Source of the DNA: Aeromicrobium endophyticum
GTDB lineage: Bacteria; Actinomycetota; Actinomycetes; Propionibacteriales; Nocardioidaceae
Length of the DNA stretch: 64,000 bases
Direction: 5' to 3'
Assembly (NCBI RefSeq): GCF_003586285.1
Contig: NZ_QUBR01000001.1
Span: 2,045,580-2,109,579 of the forward strand
Made by a program: the position numbers and the translations under genes. Positions 8,006 through 19,605 of this stretch are shown here, in pieces (position 1 is the stretch's first letter; every line of letters begins with the position of its first letter). The notes beneath the pieces were generated by a model. The model did not search any database. It saw only the letters and a list, made by a program, of their open reading frames with translations, and was not told the origin of the DNA.

Positions 8006-9055
8006 ATGAATCCGCGTCACCGCCGGCTCCTGATCCCCGGCCTGCTCATCGCCCTGCTCGTCATCGTGCTGGTCAGCTCGGTGGCGGGACGGTCCGACGG
8101 CGCCACCGTCGGCCCCCAGGTCGTGAGCACGCTCTCCGACGGCCGGATCAACGAGTCGAGCGGACTGGTCGTCAGCCCGGAGGACCCCGACCGCGCCTAC
8201 ACGATCAACGACTCCGGCGGAGCGCCCGTCGTGTACGCGATCTCGGTGTCGACCGGCCGGACGCTCGGCTCGGCGACGGTCGACGCCGACCTCGTCGACA
8301 CCGAGGCGCTGTCGATCGACGCCGACGGGACGCTGTGGATCGCCGACACGGGCGACAACCGGGCCGTCCGCACCGACGTCGCGCTCTACTCGCTGCCCGA
8401 GATCGCCGACGGCACCACGAGGGTGTCGGCCACGCGCTACCCCATCACGTACCCGGGCGGCCCGCTCGACGTCGAGGCCCTCGCGATCAGTCCCACGTCG
8501 GGAGCGAAGTACCTCATCAGCAAGGGGCTGTTCGGCGGCACGGCGTTCTCGTTGCCCGAGCCGCTGGTGGCCGATCGCCCCAACCGGGCCGTGGCCGAGG
8601 TCGGGGCCGTGCCCGGTCTCGTCACCGATGCGGCGTTCACGCCCGACGGACGATTCGTGGTCGCCCGTGACTACTCCGAGTCGTACGTCCTCGACCCGTC
8701 CTCGTGGACCATCCTGTCGTCCAGCTCGTTGCCTCCCGCGCCGCAGGGCGAGACGCTGGCGATGGAGGCCGGCGGCCGGTCGTTCCTCGTGGGCAGCGAG
8801 GGCACCGGCTCGACGTTGACGCGCGTCCCGTTCGCCCCGCCCCGCTCGGACGACGAGGCCGGCGCCGGCGCGGACGGGGCGGACGGCGACGGAGCGGACA
8901 GCACCGCGTCGGGCTCGCCGGCGCAGACGGGTCAGGCCCGCACCGCCGCGCCTCCCGAGGGCGGGGGGTTCGCCGGCGCCACGTGGTTCTGGGGCTTCGT
9001 CGTGGTCGCCCTGCTGGCTGCCATCAGCGGTGCCATGACCACGAAACGGCGCTGA
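8006..9055 (+). CDS. Membrane-anchored extracytoplasmic beta-propeller-like protein
   Basis: A 349-residue protein with an N-terminal hydrophobic segment (about residues 7-26) and a C-terminal one (ATWFWGFVVVALLAAISGAM) followed by TKRR, so it is anchored at both ends with an outer domain of about 290 residues. The domain has propeller-like strands: DPDRAYTINDSGG, DGTLWIADTGDNRAVR and TPDGRFVVARDYSE. The region before the last membrane segment is Ala/Gly/Asp-rich linker. No catalytic motif is visible. The ATG at 8006 is well placed. Confidence 0.7.
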   Translation: MNPRHRRLLIPGLLIALLVIVLVSSVAGRSDGATVGPQVVSTLSDGRINESSGLVVSPEDPDRAYTINDSGGAPVVYAISVSTGRTLGSATVDADLVDTEALSIDADGTLWIADTGDNRAVRTDVALYSLPEIADGTTRVSATRYPITYPGGPLDVEALAISPTSGAKYLISKGLFGGTAFSLPEPLVADRPNRAVAEVGAVPGLVTDAAFTPDGRFVVARDYSESYVLDPSSWTILSSSSLPPAPQGETLAMEAGGRSFLVGSEGTGSTLTRVPFAPPRSDDEAGAGADGADGDGADSTASGSPAQTGQARTAAPPEGGGFAGATWFWGFVVVALLAAISGAMTTKRR

Positions 9056-9147
9056 CACGACACGGTTGCACCGCCGAGACGGGCATCTGGCATGCTGCCT
9101 CCTCGGACCCGTCTCACGGCGAACGGGCCGGCCATGACAGGAGAGCC

Positions 9148-10587
9148 ATGACGAGCACGCTCGAGCAGTACTTCAAGATCTCCGAGCGCGGGTCGACGGT
9201 CGGCCGCGAGGTGCGCGGCGGCGTCGTGACGTTCCTGACGATGGCCTACATCATCGTGCTCAACCCGGTCATCCTCGCGGGCGTCGCCGACAAGGACGGC
9301 AACTTTCTCGGCGGAGGCTCCACGCCGGGCTCGGGCTTCGCGACGATCGCGGTCTGCACCGCCCTGGTCGCCGGCCTGCTGACGATCCTGATGGGCGTCG
9401 TCGCCAACTTCCCGCTCGCGCTGGCCACCGGCCTCGGCCTCAACGCCTTCGTGGCCTTCTCGGTCGCGAGCCAGATGACATGGGCCGATGCGATGGGTCT
9501 GGTCGTGCTCGAGGGCATCATCATCCTGCTGCTGGTGCTCACGGGCTTCCGGAAGGCCGTGTTCGACGCCGTCCCGCGCCAGCTCAAGACAGCCATCGCC
9601 GTGGGCATCGGCCTGTTCATCACGATCATCGGCTTCGTGGACGCCGGCTTCGTGCGCACCACCGGCAATGCCGCGCCTCCGCTGGGTCTCGGCATCGGTG
9701 GCAGCCTCTCGGGCTGGCCCGTGCTGGTGTTCAGCGTGGGGCTGCTGCTCATGATCGCCCTGCACGCGCGCGGTGTCCCCGGCGCCATCCTGATCGGCAT
9801 CGTGGCCACGACGGCGCTGGCCGGCATCGTGCAGGCCCTGACCGACACCCCCGCCAGCGGCGGCGACCCGACCTCCAAGGGCTGGAACCTGAACGTCCCG
9901 TCGTGGCCCGACAGCCTCGTGCAGAAGCCCGACTTCTCGCTGCTGGGCGAGTTCTCGCTGTTCGGCTCGTTCGAGCGCGTGGGCGTCGTGACGGCCGCGC
10001 TGCTGGTGTTCACCCTGCTGCTGGCCGACTTCTTCGACACCATGGGCACGATGACGGCGATCGGCGCCGAGGCCGACCTCAACGATGCCGACGGTTCGCC
10101 CGAGGGTGCGCAGCGCATCCTCGTCGTCGACTCCATCGCCGCGATGGCCGGCGGTGCCGCAGGCGTCTCGTCCAACACGTCGTACATCGAGTCGGCCTCG
10201 GGCGTCGGCGACGGCGCGCGCACGGGCCTGGCGTCGGTCGTCACCGGCGTGCTGTTCCTGCTGTCGACGTTCTTCGCGCCGCTCGTCGAGCACATTCCCA
10301 GCGAGGCGGCGGTGCCGGCCCTCGTGCTCGTCGGCTTCTTGATGATGAGCCAGGTCAAGGGCATCGACTGGGACGACGTCGAGATCGCGATCCCGGCGTT
10401 CCTGACGATCGCGCTCATGCCGTTCACCTACTCGATCACCGCAGGGATCGGGGCGGGCTTCATCGCCTACGTCGTGATCAAGGTCGTCAAGGGCAGGATC
10501 GCCGCCATCCACCCGCTGATGTGGGTCATCGGGGTCCTGTTCGTGATCTACTTCGCGATCGACCCGATCTCCCGCTGGATCAGCTGA
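9148..10587 (+). CDS. NCS2-family nucleobase (purine) permease
   Basis: A 479-residue membrane protein of the AzgA-like branch of NCS2, which imports purines such as adenine, guanine or hypoxanthine with protons. It has about 12-14 hydrophobic segments. Hallmarks are EVRGGVVTFLTMAYIIVLNP near the start, FPLALATGLGLNAFVAF, ADFFDTMGTMTAIGAEA with the conserved acidic residues, and GGAAGVSSNTSYIESASGVG. The ATG at 9148 has a good ribosome site (ACAGGAG, about 6 bases upstream). Confidence 0.92.
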   Translation: MTSTLEQYFKISERGSTVGREVRGGVVTFLTMAYIIVLNPVILAGVADKDGNFLGGGSTPGSGFATIAVCTALVAGLLTILMGVVANFPLALATGLGLNAFVAFSVASQMTWADAMGLVVLEGIIILLLVLTGFRKAVFDAVPRQLKTAIAVGIGLFITIIGFVDAGFVRTTGNAAPPLGLGIGGSLSGWPVLVFSVGLLLMIALHARGVPGAILIGIVATTALAGIVQALTDTPASGGDPTSKGWNLNVPSWPDSLVQKPDFSLLGEFSLFGSFERVGVVTAALLVFTLLLADFFDTMGTMTAIGAEADLNDADGSPEGAQRILVVDSIAAMAGGAAGVSSNTSYIESASGVGDGARTGLASVVTGVLFLLSTFFAPLVEHIPSEAAVPALVLVGFLMMSQVKGIDWDDVEIAIPAFLTIALMPFTYSITAGIGAGFIAYVVIKVVKGRIAAIHPLMWVIGVLFVIYFAIDPISRWIS

Positions 10588-10598
10588 CACGCGTCGGT

Positions 10599-10604
10599 TA
10601 GCGT
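10599..10604 (+). promoter_or_regulatory. -10 box, probable leaderless start
   Basis: TAGCGT ends 6 bp before the ATG at 10611, so the carbonic anhydrase mRNA is probably leaderless. Confidence 0.4.
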
Positions 10605-10610
10605 GCGCTC

Positions 10611-11132
10611 ATGCTGATCGCACTGGGAGACAAGACGCCGCAGGTCGCCGAGACGGCCTGGATCGCACCGACGGCGGTGCTGGCCGGATCGGTACGCATC
10701 GGCGAGGGGGCCAGCGTCTGGTACGGCGCCGTGCTGCGGGCCGACAACGAACCGATCACGATCGGTGCGCGCTCCAACGTCCAGGACAACTGCGCCTTCC
10801 ACGTCGACCAGGGCAAGCCCGTGGTGCTCGGCGAGGGCGTCTCGGTCGGCCACGGTGCGGTGGTGCACGGCGCCACGATCGGCGACCACGTGCTGGTCGG
10901 CATGAGCGCGACCGTCATGAACGGCGCGGTCATCGGCGACGAGGTGCTGATCGCCGCCGGCGCGCTGGTCACCGAGGGCATGGTCGTGCCGCCGCGGTCG
11001 CTCGTCGCGGGCGTGCCCGCGAAGGTGCGCCGCGAGCTGTCGGACGACGAGGTGGCCGGGCTGCGCCGCAACGCCGAGATCTACGAGGGCCACCGCGAGC
11101 TGCACCGGGGCGGCGAGATCCAGGAGCGCTAG
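10611..11132 (+). CDS. Gamma-class carbonic anhydrase family protein
   Basis: A 173-residue left-handed beta-helix protein built of hexapeptide repeats (for example VHGATIGDHVLVGMSATV). H64, H81 and H86 sit where gamma carbonic anhydrases bind zinc, in the contexts CAFHVD and VGHGAVVHG. The C-terminal helix covers about residues 145-170. Members range from true carbonic anhydrases to related acyltransferase-like proteins; the complete histidine triad favours the former. It converges on serC. Confidence 0.9.
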   Translation: MLIALGDKTPQVAETAWIAPTAVLAGSVRIGEGASVWYGAVLRADNEPITIGARSNVQDNCAFHVDQGKPVVLGEGVSVGHGAVVHGATIGDHVLVGMSATVMNGAVIGDEVLIAAGALVTEGMVVPPRSLVAGVPAKVRRELSDDEVAGLRRNAEIYEGHRELHRGGEIQER

Positions 11133-11244
11133 CGACTGGCATCGAGGCGCGCCAGCGCAGCGTGAGCGTCTCGCGGCGAAGCCGCCGGCCTGCGAGGCGT
11201 GGTGAGCGATCAGGATCGAGCGGAGCGATCCCCACCGCTTCAGG
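11133..11244. repeat. Structured intergenic sequence between convergent genes
   Basis: This 112-bp gap contains two stem-like pairs: CGTCTCGC with GCGAGGCG (7 of 8), and GGATCG with CGATCC around a 7-base loop near 11214-11232. Its GAGCG/GCGAG-rich composition looks like a dispersed intergenic repeat, but copies cannot be confirmed here. No gene was seen. Confidence 0.4.
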
Positions 11245-12363
<1,119 letters not shown>

Positions 12364-12380
12364 TCAGGACGTCCGCACCG

Positions 12381-12386
12381 TACGGT
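12381..12386 (+). promoter_or_regulatory. -10 box, probable leaderless start
   Basis: TACGGT ends 7 bp before the GTG at 12394, supporting that codon as the start. Confidence 0.4.
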
Positions 12387-12393
12387 TGACGGC

Positions 12394-12708
12394 GTGTGGA
12401 CATGGGTGGACGGCGCCGAGGACATCGTGGCCGAGCACGGCTTCGCCGTGGGCGACGTCGTGGCGTGGGGCGTGCTGACGACCGACTTCGACGACCTCCT
12501 GCCGCAGCTGCCGGCCGATGTCGACGTGGCGATCACGAGCGCGGTCGACGACGACGGCGACGACGAGGTCGCGGGCACCGTCGTGCGCATCGTGATGCTG
12601 ACGGGCCGCCGCCGCACGGCCGCCAGCGAGATCACGGCGACGCCGGCCGAGCACGTCCAGGTGCTCGACATGGCCGGCTTCCTGGTCGAGCTCGAGCCCG
12701 ACGCGTAA
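12394..12708 (+). CDS. Small acidic hypothetical protein (DUF6578-like)
   Basis: A 104-residue protein starting at GTG 12394 with WTWVDGAEDIVAEHGFAVGD, then VVAWGVL and an acidic centre (DDDGDDEV). The opening WVD plus FAVGDxVAW resembles DUF6578-type actinobacterial proteins, but this is a weak call. It has strong G/C third-position bias, so it is very likely coding. A -10 box 7 bp upstream supports the start. No motif suggests an activity. Confidence 0.65.
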   Translation: MWTWVDGAEDIVAEHGFAVGDVVAWGVLTTDFDDLLPQLPADVDVAITSAVDDDGDDEVAGTVVRIVMLTGRRRTAASEITATPAEHVQVLDMAGFLVELEPDA

Positions 12709-12715
12709 CCCGATC

Positions 12716-12751
12716 GTCACATTCGTCACATTGGGTGGCCGAGGTCACAGG
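12716..12751 (+). promoter_or_regulatory. Repeated GTCACA motif upstream of mutA
   Basis: GTCACATT occurs at 12716-12723 and 12725-12732, and GTCACAGG at 12744-12751. Three near copies directly before the mutA -10 box look like binding sites for an activator or repressor of propionate metabolism. The regulator is not identifiable. Confidence 0.4.
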
Positions 12752-12758
12752 GTGTTCG

Positions 12759-12764
12759 TACGAT
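12759..12764 (+). promoter_or_regulatory. -10 box of the mutA operon
   Basis: TACGAT ends 7 bp before the ATG at 12772. This leaderless arrangement favours 12772 over the other ATG at 12763, which overlaps the -10 box. Confidence 0.45.
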
Positions 12765-12771
12765 GCCCCCT

Positions 12772-14598
12772 ATGGCATCCGACCCCTTGGCGAGCTCCGC
12801 GAACCCCGTGACGGTCGAGGTCCCCCTGTCCGAGGGACTCGAGCACACCCCGGGGGAGTGGGAGAAGGCCACCGCCGCCGTGCTGCGCAAGTCGCGGCGG
12901 CTGGCCGACGACGCCGACGACAGCCAGGTCTGGGCCGAGCTCGCGACCACGACGCTCGACGGCATCTCGATCACACCGCTGGGCACGCCGTCGCTGACCA
13001 CCGGCCTCGACGACGGCGGCCTGCCGGGCCAGGCGCCCTTCACGCGCGGCGCCACCGCCACCCGCGAGCTCGACGGGTGGGACGTCCGCGCCTGGTACAC
13101 CGACCCCGACGCCGAGCGCACGGCCCGCGACGTCGTCACCGACCTCGAGAACGGCGTCAACTCGCTGTGGATCTCGGCCGGCTCCGGCGGGGTGCCGATC
13201 GATGCGCTGGCCACGGTGCTCGAGCCGGTGTTCGTCGACCTCGCCGCGGTCACCCTCGACGCGCCGTTCGAGCCGTTGGAGGCCGCGCGCGCGCTGGCCG
13301 CGGTCATCGCCGACAAGGGCGTCGACGCAGCCCCGGGCACGAGCTTCGGTGCCGACCCGATCGGCGCGGCGTTCCGCCGCAGGGGCGCCGTCGACTTCGA
13401 CGCGACGGTCGAGATCGCCCGGCTGGCCCATCCGCTGGGCGTCCGCGCCCTGACGGTCGACGCCACCGCGGCCCACGACGCCGGCGCCTCGGACGTCCAG
13501 GAGCTGGCCTACTCGCTCGCGACCGGCGCGCAGTACCTGCGCGTGCTCGCCGAGGCCGGGTTCACCGTCGAGGAGGCCGCCGGGCTGATCGACTTCCGGT
13601 ACGCCGCGACCGACGAGCAGTTCCCGACGATCGCCAAGCTCCGTGCTGCCCGCCGGCTCTGGAACCGCGTGGTCGAGCTGAGCGGCGTCACGACGTCGGC
13701 CGCCGCGCAGCTGCAGCACGCCGTCACGTCGCGACCGATGATGTCGCGCTACGACCCGTACGTGAACATGCTCCGCACCACCGTGGCCGCGTTCGCCGCG
13801 GGTGTGGGCGGGGCGTCGGCCGTCACGGTGCTGCCGTTCGACGAGCCGCTCGGCCTGCCCGAGCCGTTCAGCAGGCGCATCGCCCGCAACACCTCGAGCC
13901 TGCTGATCAGCGAGGCGCACGTCGCGGCGGTCACCGACCCCGCCGGCGGGTCGCACGCCGTCGAGAAGCTCACCGACGACCTCGCGCGGGCGGCCTGGAC
14001 GCTCTTCGGCGAGATCGACGCGGCCGGCAGCCTCGAGGCCGCTCTCGACCTCCTCCGCGGACGCATCGAGGCGACGGTGTCGGACCGGGCGCTCGCCGTG
14101 GCCCGTCGCACGCGCCCCGTCACGGGCGTGTCGGAGTTCCCCCAGCTGCACGAGACGCTGCCCGAGCGGCGTCCGTACGACCGCCCGCTCGAGGTGCACC
14201 GCTACGCAGGCGAGTTCGAGGCGCTGCGCGACGAGCCCGCCTCCGCCCCTGTGTTCCTGGCCTCGATGGGCACCATCGCGGCGTTCACGGCGCGGGCGAC
14301 CTTCGCCGCCAACCTGCTGGCTGCCGGCGGCATCGACACCGTCGTGGCCGGCCCGTCCGAGGGCGTCGACGACGTGGTCACGGCCTACGAGGCCGCCGAC
14401 CGTCCGGCCGTGGTGTGCCTCGTCGGCAACGACAAGGCCTACGAGGCGTGGGGGGCCGACCTCGTCGAGGCCCTGCGCGGCGCGGGTGCCACCCACGTCG
14501 TCCTGGCCGGCAAGGCGGCGGTCGGCGCCGACACGACCATCGCGATGGGGGTCGACGCACTGGCCTTCCTCCGCTCGATCCGAGAGGTGCTCGCATGA
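12772..14598 (+). CDS. mutA: Methylmalonyl-CoA mutase small subunit
   Basis: A 608-residue protein, the non-catalytic beta subunit of the adenosylcobalamin-dependent mutase that interconverts methylmalonyl-CoA and succinyl-CoA. The TIM-barrel part (about residues 40-420) keeps family patterns such as EQFPTIAKLRAARRLW and SRRIARNTSSLLISEAHV; the C-terminal B12-domain-like region (FLASMGTIAAFTARATFAAN) lacks the cobalt-binding DxHxxG, as expected for this subunit. It is first in the mutA-mutB-meaB operon. Its stop overlaps a 28-codon ORF (ATGA, 14595-14598) that in turn overlaps mutB. Confidence 0.95.
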   Translation: MASDPLASSANPVTVEVPLSEGLEHTPGEWEKATAAVLRKSRRLADDADDSQVWAELATTTLDGISITPLGTPSLTTGLDDGGLPGQAPFTRGATATRELDGWDVRAWYTDPDAERTARDVVTDLENGVNSLWISAGSGGVPIDALATVLEPVFVDLAAVTLDAPFEPLEAARALAAVIADKGVDAAPGTSFGADPIGAAFRRRGAVDFDATVEIARLAHPLGVRALTVDATAAHDAGASDVQELAYSLATGAQYLRVLAEAGFTVEEAAGLIDFRYAATDEQFPTIAKLRAARRLWNRVVELSGVTTSAAAQLQHAVTSRPMMSRYDPYVNMLRTTVAAFAAGVGGASAVTVLPFDEPLGLPEPFSRRIARNTSSLLISEAHVAAVTDPAGGSHAVEKLTDDLARAAWTLFGEIDAAGSLEAALDLLRGRIEATVSDRALAVARRTRPVTGVSEFPQLHETLPERRPYDRPLEVHRYAGEFEALRDEPASAPVFLASMGTIAAFTARATFAANLLAAGGIDTVVAGPSEGVDDVVTAYEAADRPAVVCLVGNDKAYEAWGADLVEALRGAGATHVVLAGKAAVGADTTIAMGVDALAFLRSIREVLA

Positions 14599-14677
14599 GC
14601 GACCAGCAGCGAACGAATCATGAGGCAGCTGTCATGACGCCGCCTTCGTACCGTTGCTCTTCCAGGAAGGTGACGTC

Positions 14678-14681
<4 letters not shown>
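14595..14681 (+). CDS. 28-codon linker ORF between mutA and mutB
   Basis: An ATG at 14595 overlaps the mutA stop and the ORF stop (14679-14681) overlaps the mutB ATG (14678), so both junctions are ATGA. The predicted peptide begins [13 protein letters not shown] and ends RKVTS. The space between the two genes is exactly filled, which would let ribosomes reinitiate from mutA through to mutB. The peptide has no known match and could be only a coupling device, or a coincidence. Confidence 0.4.
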
Positions 14682-16857
<2,176 letters not shown>

Positions 16858-16858
<1 letters not shown>

Positions 16859-17829
16859 TGGTCGATGTCTCGGAGCTTGCCGACGACCTGCGCGTCGGCA
16901 AGCGTGCCTCGATCTCACGGGCCATCACGCTCGTCGAGTCACGCCGTGACGACCACCGGGCCGAGGCGCGCGAGCTGCTGGGGCTGCTGCAGGAGTCCGT
17001 GGGCGGAGCCATCCGGGTCGGCATCTCGGGGGTGCCGGGCGTCGGCAAGTCGACGTTCATCGAGGCGCTCGGCACGCACCTGATCGACGAGGGGCACCGC
17101 GTCGGGGTGCTGGCGGTCGACCCGTCGAGCGTCCGCACCGGCGGGTCGGTGCTGGGCGACAAGACCCGCATGCCGCGCCTGGCGGTCAGCCCCGACGCCT
17201 TCATCCGGCCCTCGCCCAGCGCGGGCACGCTCGGCGGGGTCGCCCGGGCCACCAGCCAGGCCATGACGGTGCTCGAGGCGGCCGGCTTCGACGTCATCCT
17301 CGTCGAGACGGTCGGGGTCGGTCAGTCCGAGATCACGGTCGCCGGGATGGTCGACACGTTCGTGTTCCTCACCATCGCGCGCACCGGCGACCAGCTGCAG
17401 GGCATCAAGAAGGGCATCCTCGAGATCGCCGACGTCATCGCGGTCAACAAGGCCGACGGCGATCGCGCGCAGGAGGCCGAGGCGACCTCGAAGGACCTCG
17501 CCGGAGCCCTGCGCCTCGTGTACGCCGGCACCGCCGACTGGGTGCCGCCGGTGCTGACGTGCTCGGCGCTCGAGGGCACCGGCATCGACACGGTCTGGAA
17601 CCGCGTCATCCGGCACCGCGAGCTCATGGGCGTCAAGGGCCTGCGCGAGAAGCGGGCCCAGCAGCAGCTCGACTTCACCTGGGCGCTGGTGCGCGACGAG
17701 CTCGACCAGCGGCTGCGCAACGACCCCGCGGTCGCGGCGGTGCGCGCCGACGTCCGCGAGGCCGTGCTCTCGGGCGAGATGCCCGCCGCGACCGCCGCCG
17801 ACCGGATCCTCGAGGCCTACGACTCCTGA
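16858..17829 (+). CDS. meaB: Methylmalonyl-CoA mutase-associated GTPase MeaB
   Basis: A 323-residue G3E-family GTPase that chaperones B12 loading and protects the mutase from inactivation. The P-loop GVPGVGKST is at residues 58-66, the switch region contains LAVDPSSVRTGGSVLGDKTRM, the switch II glutamate lies in VETVGVGQSE, and NKAD (197-200) gives guanine specificity. The C-terminal helices (about 270-323) form the dimer arm. It overlaps mutB by one base and is the last gene of the operon, ending 24 bp from a convergent gene. Confidence 0.95.
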
Positions 17830-17853
17830 CGAGCCGGTGTCACGAGGCCGCCC

Positions 17854-18498
17854 TCAGGAGGTCTGCGGCTGGGCGGCCGCCAACGCGTCGCGCATGCCGT
17901 CGGCGGTCAGACGCGGGCCGTAGCCGGGAGTGTCGGGCTGGATGCGCCAGCTCTCGGCCAGCGTCCCGAGGTCGACGACGTCGAAGCCGAGCTCGTCGAT
18001 CAGCGACGCCACGGTGGCCTTGGCACCCTCGTCGTCGCCGGCGATCGCCAGTGCCCGCCGGTCGTCGGTGCCCGGCTCCTGCGCGTGGTCGGTGATGTCG
18101 GCGAACGCGATGTGGTTGAACGCCTTGACGACGTGCGAGCCCGGCAGGCGGTCCTGGAGCAGCTGCGAGCTGGTGGTGGAGCCGTCGTCGAGGGCGGCGA
18201 CGTGGCCGTCGCGCTGCGGGTAGTAGTTGTTGGTGTCGATGACGACCTTGCCGTCGAGCGGCTCGACGGGGACGGTCCCGATCGCCTTGAGCGGGATCGT
18301 CACGACGACGATGTCGCCGGCCGCCGCGGCCTCGGCCGGGGTCGCCGCGCGAGCCCGCGGTCCGAGCTCGGCGACGAGGTCGCCGAGGGTCTCGGGGCCG
18401 CGCGAGTTGCTGAGCACGACGTCGTGGCCGTGAGCCGTCGCCGCCCGTGCGATCTGTGAGCCGATGTGGCCTGAGCCGATGAGTCCGATGGTGGTCAT
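17854..18498 (-). CDS. NADPH-dependent F420 reductase-like oxidoreductase
   Basis: A 214-residue Rossmann protein. TTIGLIGSGHIGSQIARAA is the dinucleotide loop and SNSRGPETL the NADP-type phosphate pocket. The middle VVVTIPLKAIG and VVIDTNNYYPQRDG and the end KAFNHIAF match the YrxB/Fno-like branch (NADP:F420 oxidoreductase and relatives). Actual cofactor partner is not proven. Start: ATG at 18498; longer in-frame sequence overlaps the divergent gene. Diverges from the transglutaminase-like gene across 79 bp. Confidence 0.82.
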   Translation of the reverse strand: MTTIGLIGSGHIGSQIARAATAHGHDVVLSNSRGPETLGDLVAELGPRARAATPAEAAAAGDIVVVTIPLKAIGTVPVEPLDGKVVIDTNNYYPQRDGHVAALDDGSTTSSQLLQDRLPGSHVVKAFNHIAFADITDHAQEPGTDDRRALAIAGDDEGAKATVASLIDELGFDVVDLGTLAESWRIQPDTPGYGPRLTADGMRDALAAAQPQTS

Positions 18499-18577
18499 GC
18501 CCTGGTCAACGCCGGCGCGCTCAGGCCCATTCCTGCTGAGTTGTGCCGGGCGCTCGTGGCCGTGACAGGATCGTCCG

Positions 18578-19369
18578 GTGAAGCGATCCGTGACGTCCCA
18601 TCTCGAGCTGTACCTGCACGGAGAGGCCGACCTGATCCTGTCGGTCGCGGTGGCCGAGGGGGCCGATGCCCACGAGTCGCTCACGATCACGTCCAACGGT
18701 GCGCCGATCGAGGCCCACGAGGTCGCGGGCCGGCACGGCACGCGGCTGCACCGCCTGCTCGGCCCGCCCGGGCCGATGGTCATCGACTACTCGGCCGACG
18801 TCGTGGGCCTGGCTGATCCCATCGGCACCGAGGAGCTCGACATCATCGAGTACCGGCGCCCGAGTCGCTACTGCGAGTCCGACACGCTGTTCCCGACCGC
18901 CCAGTCCGAGTTCGCGGGCATCGAGGGCAAGGACCTGCTCGACGCCGTCAGCTCGTGGGTCGGCGACCGGCTGTCGTACGTGGCCGGCGCGAGCCAGCCG
19001 ACCGACGGCGCGGTCGCCACCCTGCTGGCCCGGGCTGGGGTGTGCCGCGACTACGCGCACCTCGTGGTCGCCCTGCTCCGCGCGCTCGACGTCCCGGCCC
19101 GCCTGGCCTCGGTCTACGCCCCCGGCCTGTTCCCGATGGACTTCCACGCCGTCGCCGAGGCGCACGTCGACGGCGCCTGGCACGTCGTCGACGCCACGGT
19201 GCTGGCGCCCCGCAGCTCGCTGGTGCGCATCGCCACGGGTCAGGACGCCTCCGAGACGGCGTTCCTGTCGCAGCACGGGGCTCCGGTCGACCTGCGCTGG
19301 ATGGCCGTCACGGCCGTCGTCGACGAGCTGCCGACCGACGACCTGACCCAGCTGGTCGCGCTGAGGTAG
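18578..19369 (+). CDS. Transglutaminase-like cysteine protease-fold protein
   Basis: A 263-residue protein, GTG start at 18578. The transglutaminase core contains a complete triad: the cysteine in RAGVCRDYAHL, the histidine in DFHAVAEAHV and the aspartate in WHVVDAT. The N-terminal ~120 residues form a beta-rich domain with the EYRRPSRYCESD segment typical of bacterial members. No signal peptide is visible, so it is probably cytoplasmic. Substrate unknown. Confidence 0.85.
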   Translation: MKRSVTSHLELYLHGEADLILSVAVAEGADAHESLTITSNGAPIEAHEVAGRHGTRLHRLLGPPGPMVIDYSADVVGLADPIGTEELDIIEYRRPSRYCESDTLFPTAQSEFAGIEGKDLLDAVSSWVGDRLSYVAGASQPTDGAVATLLARAGVCRDYAHLVVALLRALDVPARLASVYAPGLFPMDFHAVAEAHVDGAWHVVDATVLAPRSSLVRIATGQDASETAFLSQHGAPVDLRWMAVTAVVDELPTDDLTQLVALR

Positions 19370-19391
19370 CTCTCTGGACGGCCGATCCGAG

Positions 19392-19413
19392 AGGACTATG
19401 TGGTCGTAGTCCT
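19392..19413. promoter_or_regulatory. Small hairpin in an AT-richer intergenic patch
   Basis: AGGACTA (19392-19398) pairs perfectly with TAGTCCT (19407-19413). It lies in the 236-bp gap 19370-19605 between convergent gene ends, which also holds a terminator-like stem. It may be part of a terminator or an RNA fold. No gene was seen in this gap. Confidence 0.35.
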
Positions 19414-19504
19414 AAATAACTACTCGGCGCGCCAAAGTCAAGACTGCACTTGTCGGAGATAGTTCGGTACGTTCGTCTCAGAGGCATCGACGCGAAGGCG
19501 TCGT

Positions 19505-19547
19505 GGGGCCGGGCATCTCGGGGGGATGGCCGGCCCCCTCTTGTGTC
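19505..19547 (+). terminator. Terminator-like hairpin
   Basis: GGGGCCGG (19505-19512) pairs with CCGGCCCC (19530-19537) and is followed by CTCTTGTGTCT. It lies between convergent genes and reads as a stop for rightward transcripts. Confidence 0.55.
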
Positions 19548-19605
19548 TCCGGACGACGTGCGGCGCGGGCTGGCGGCTCGAACGGCCCACCCTGGTCCAG
19601 CCGGC

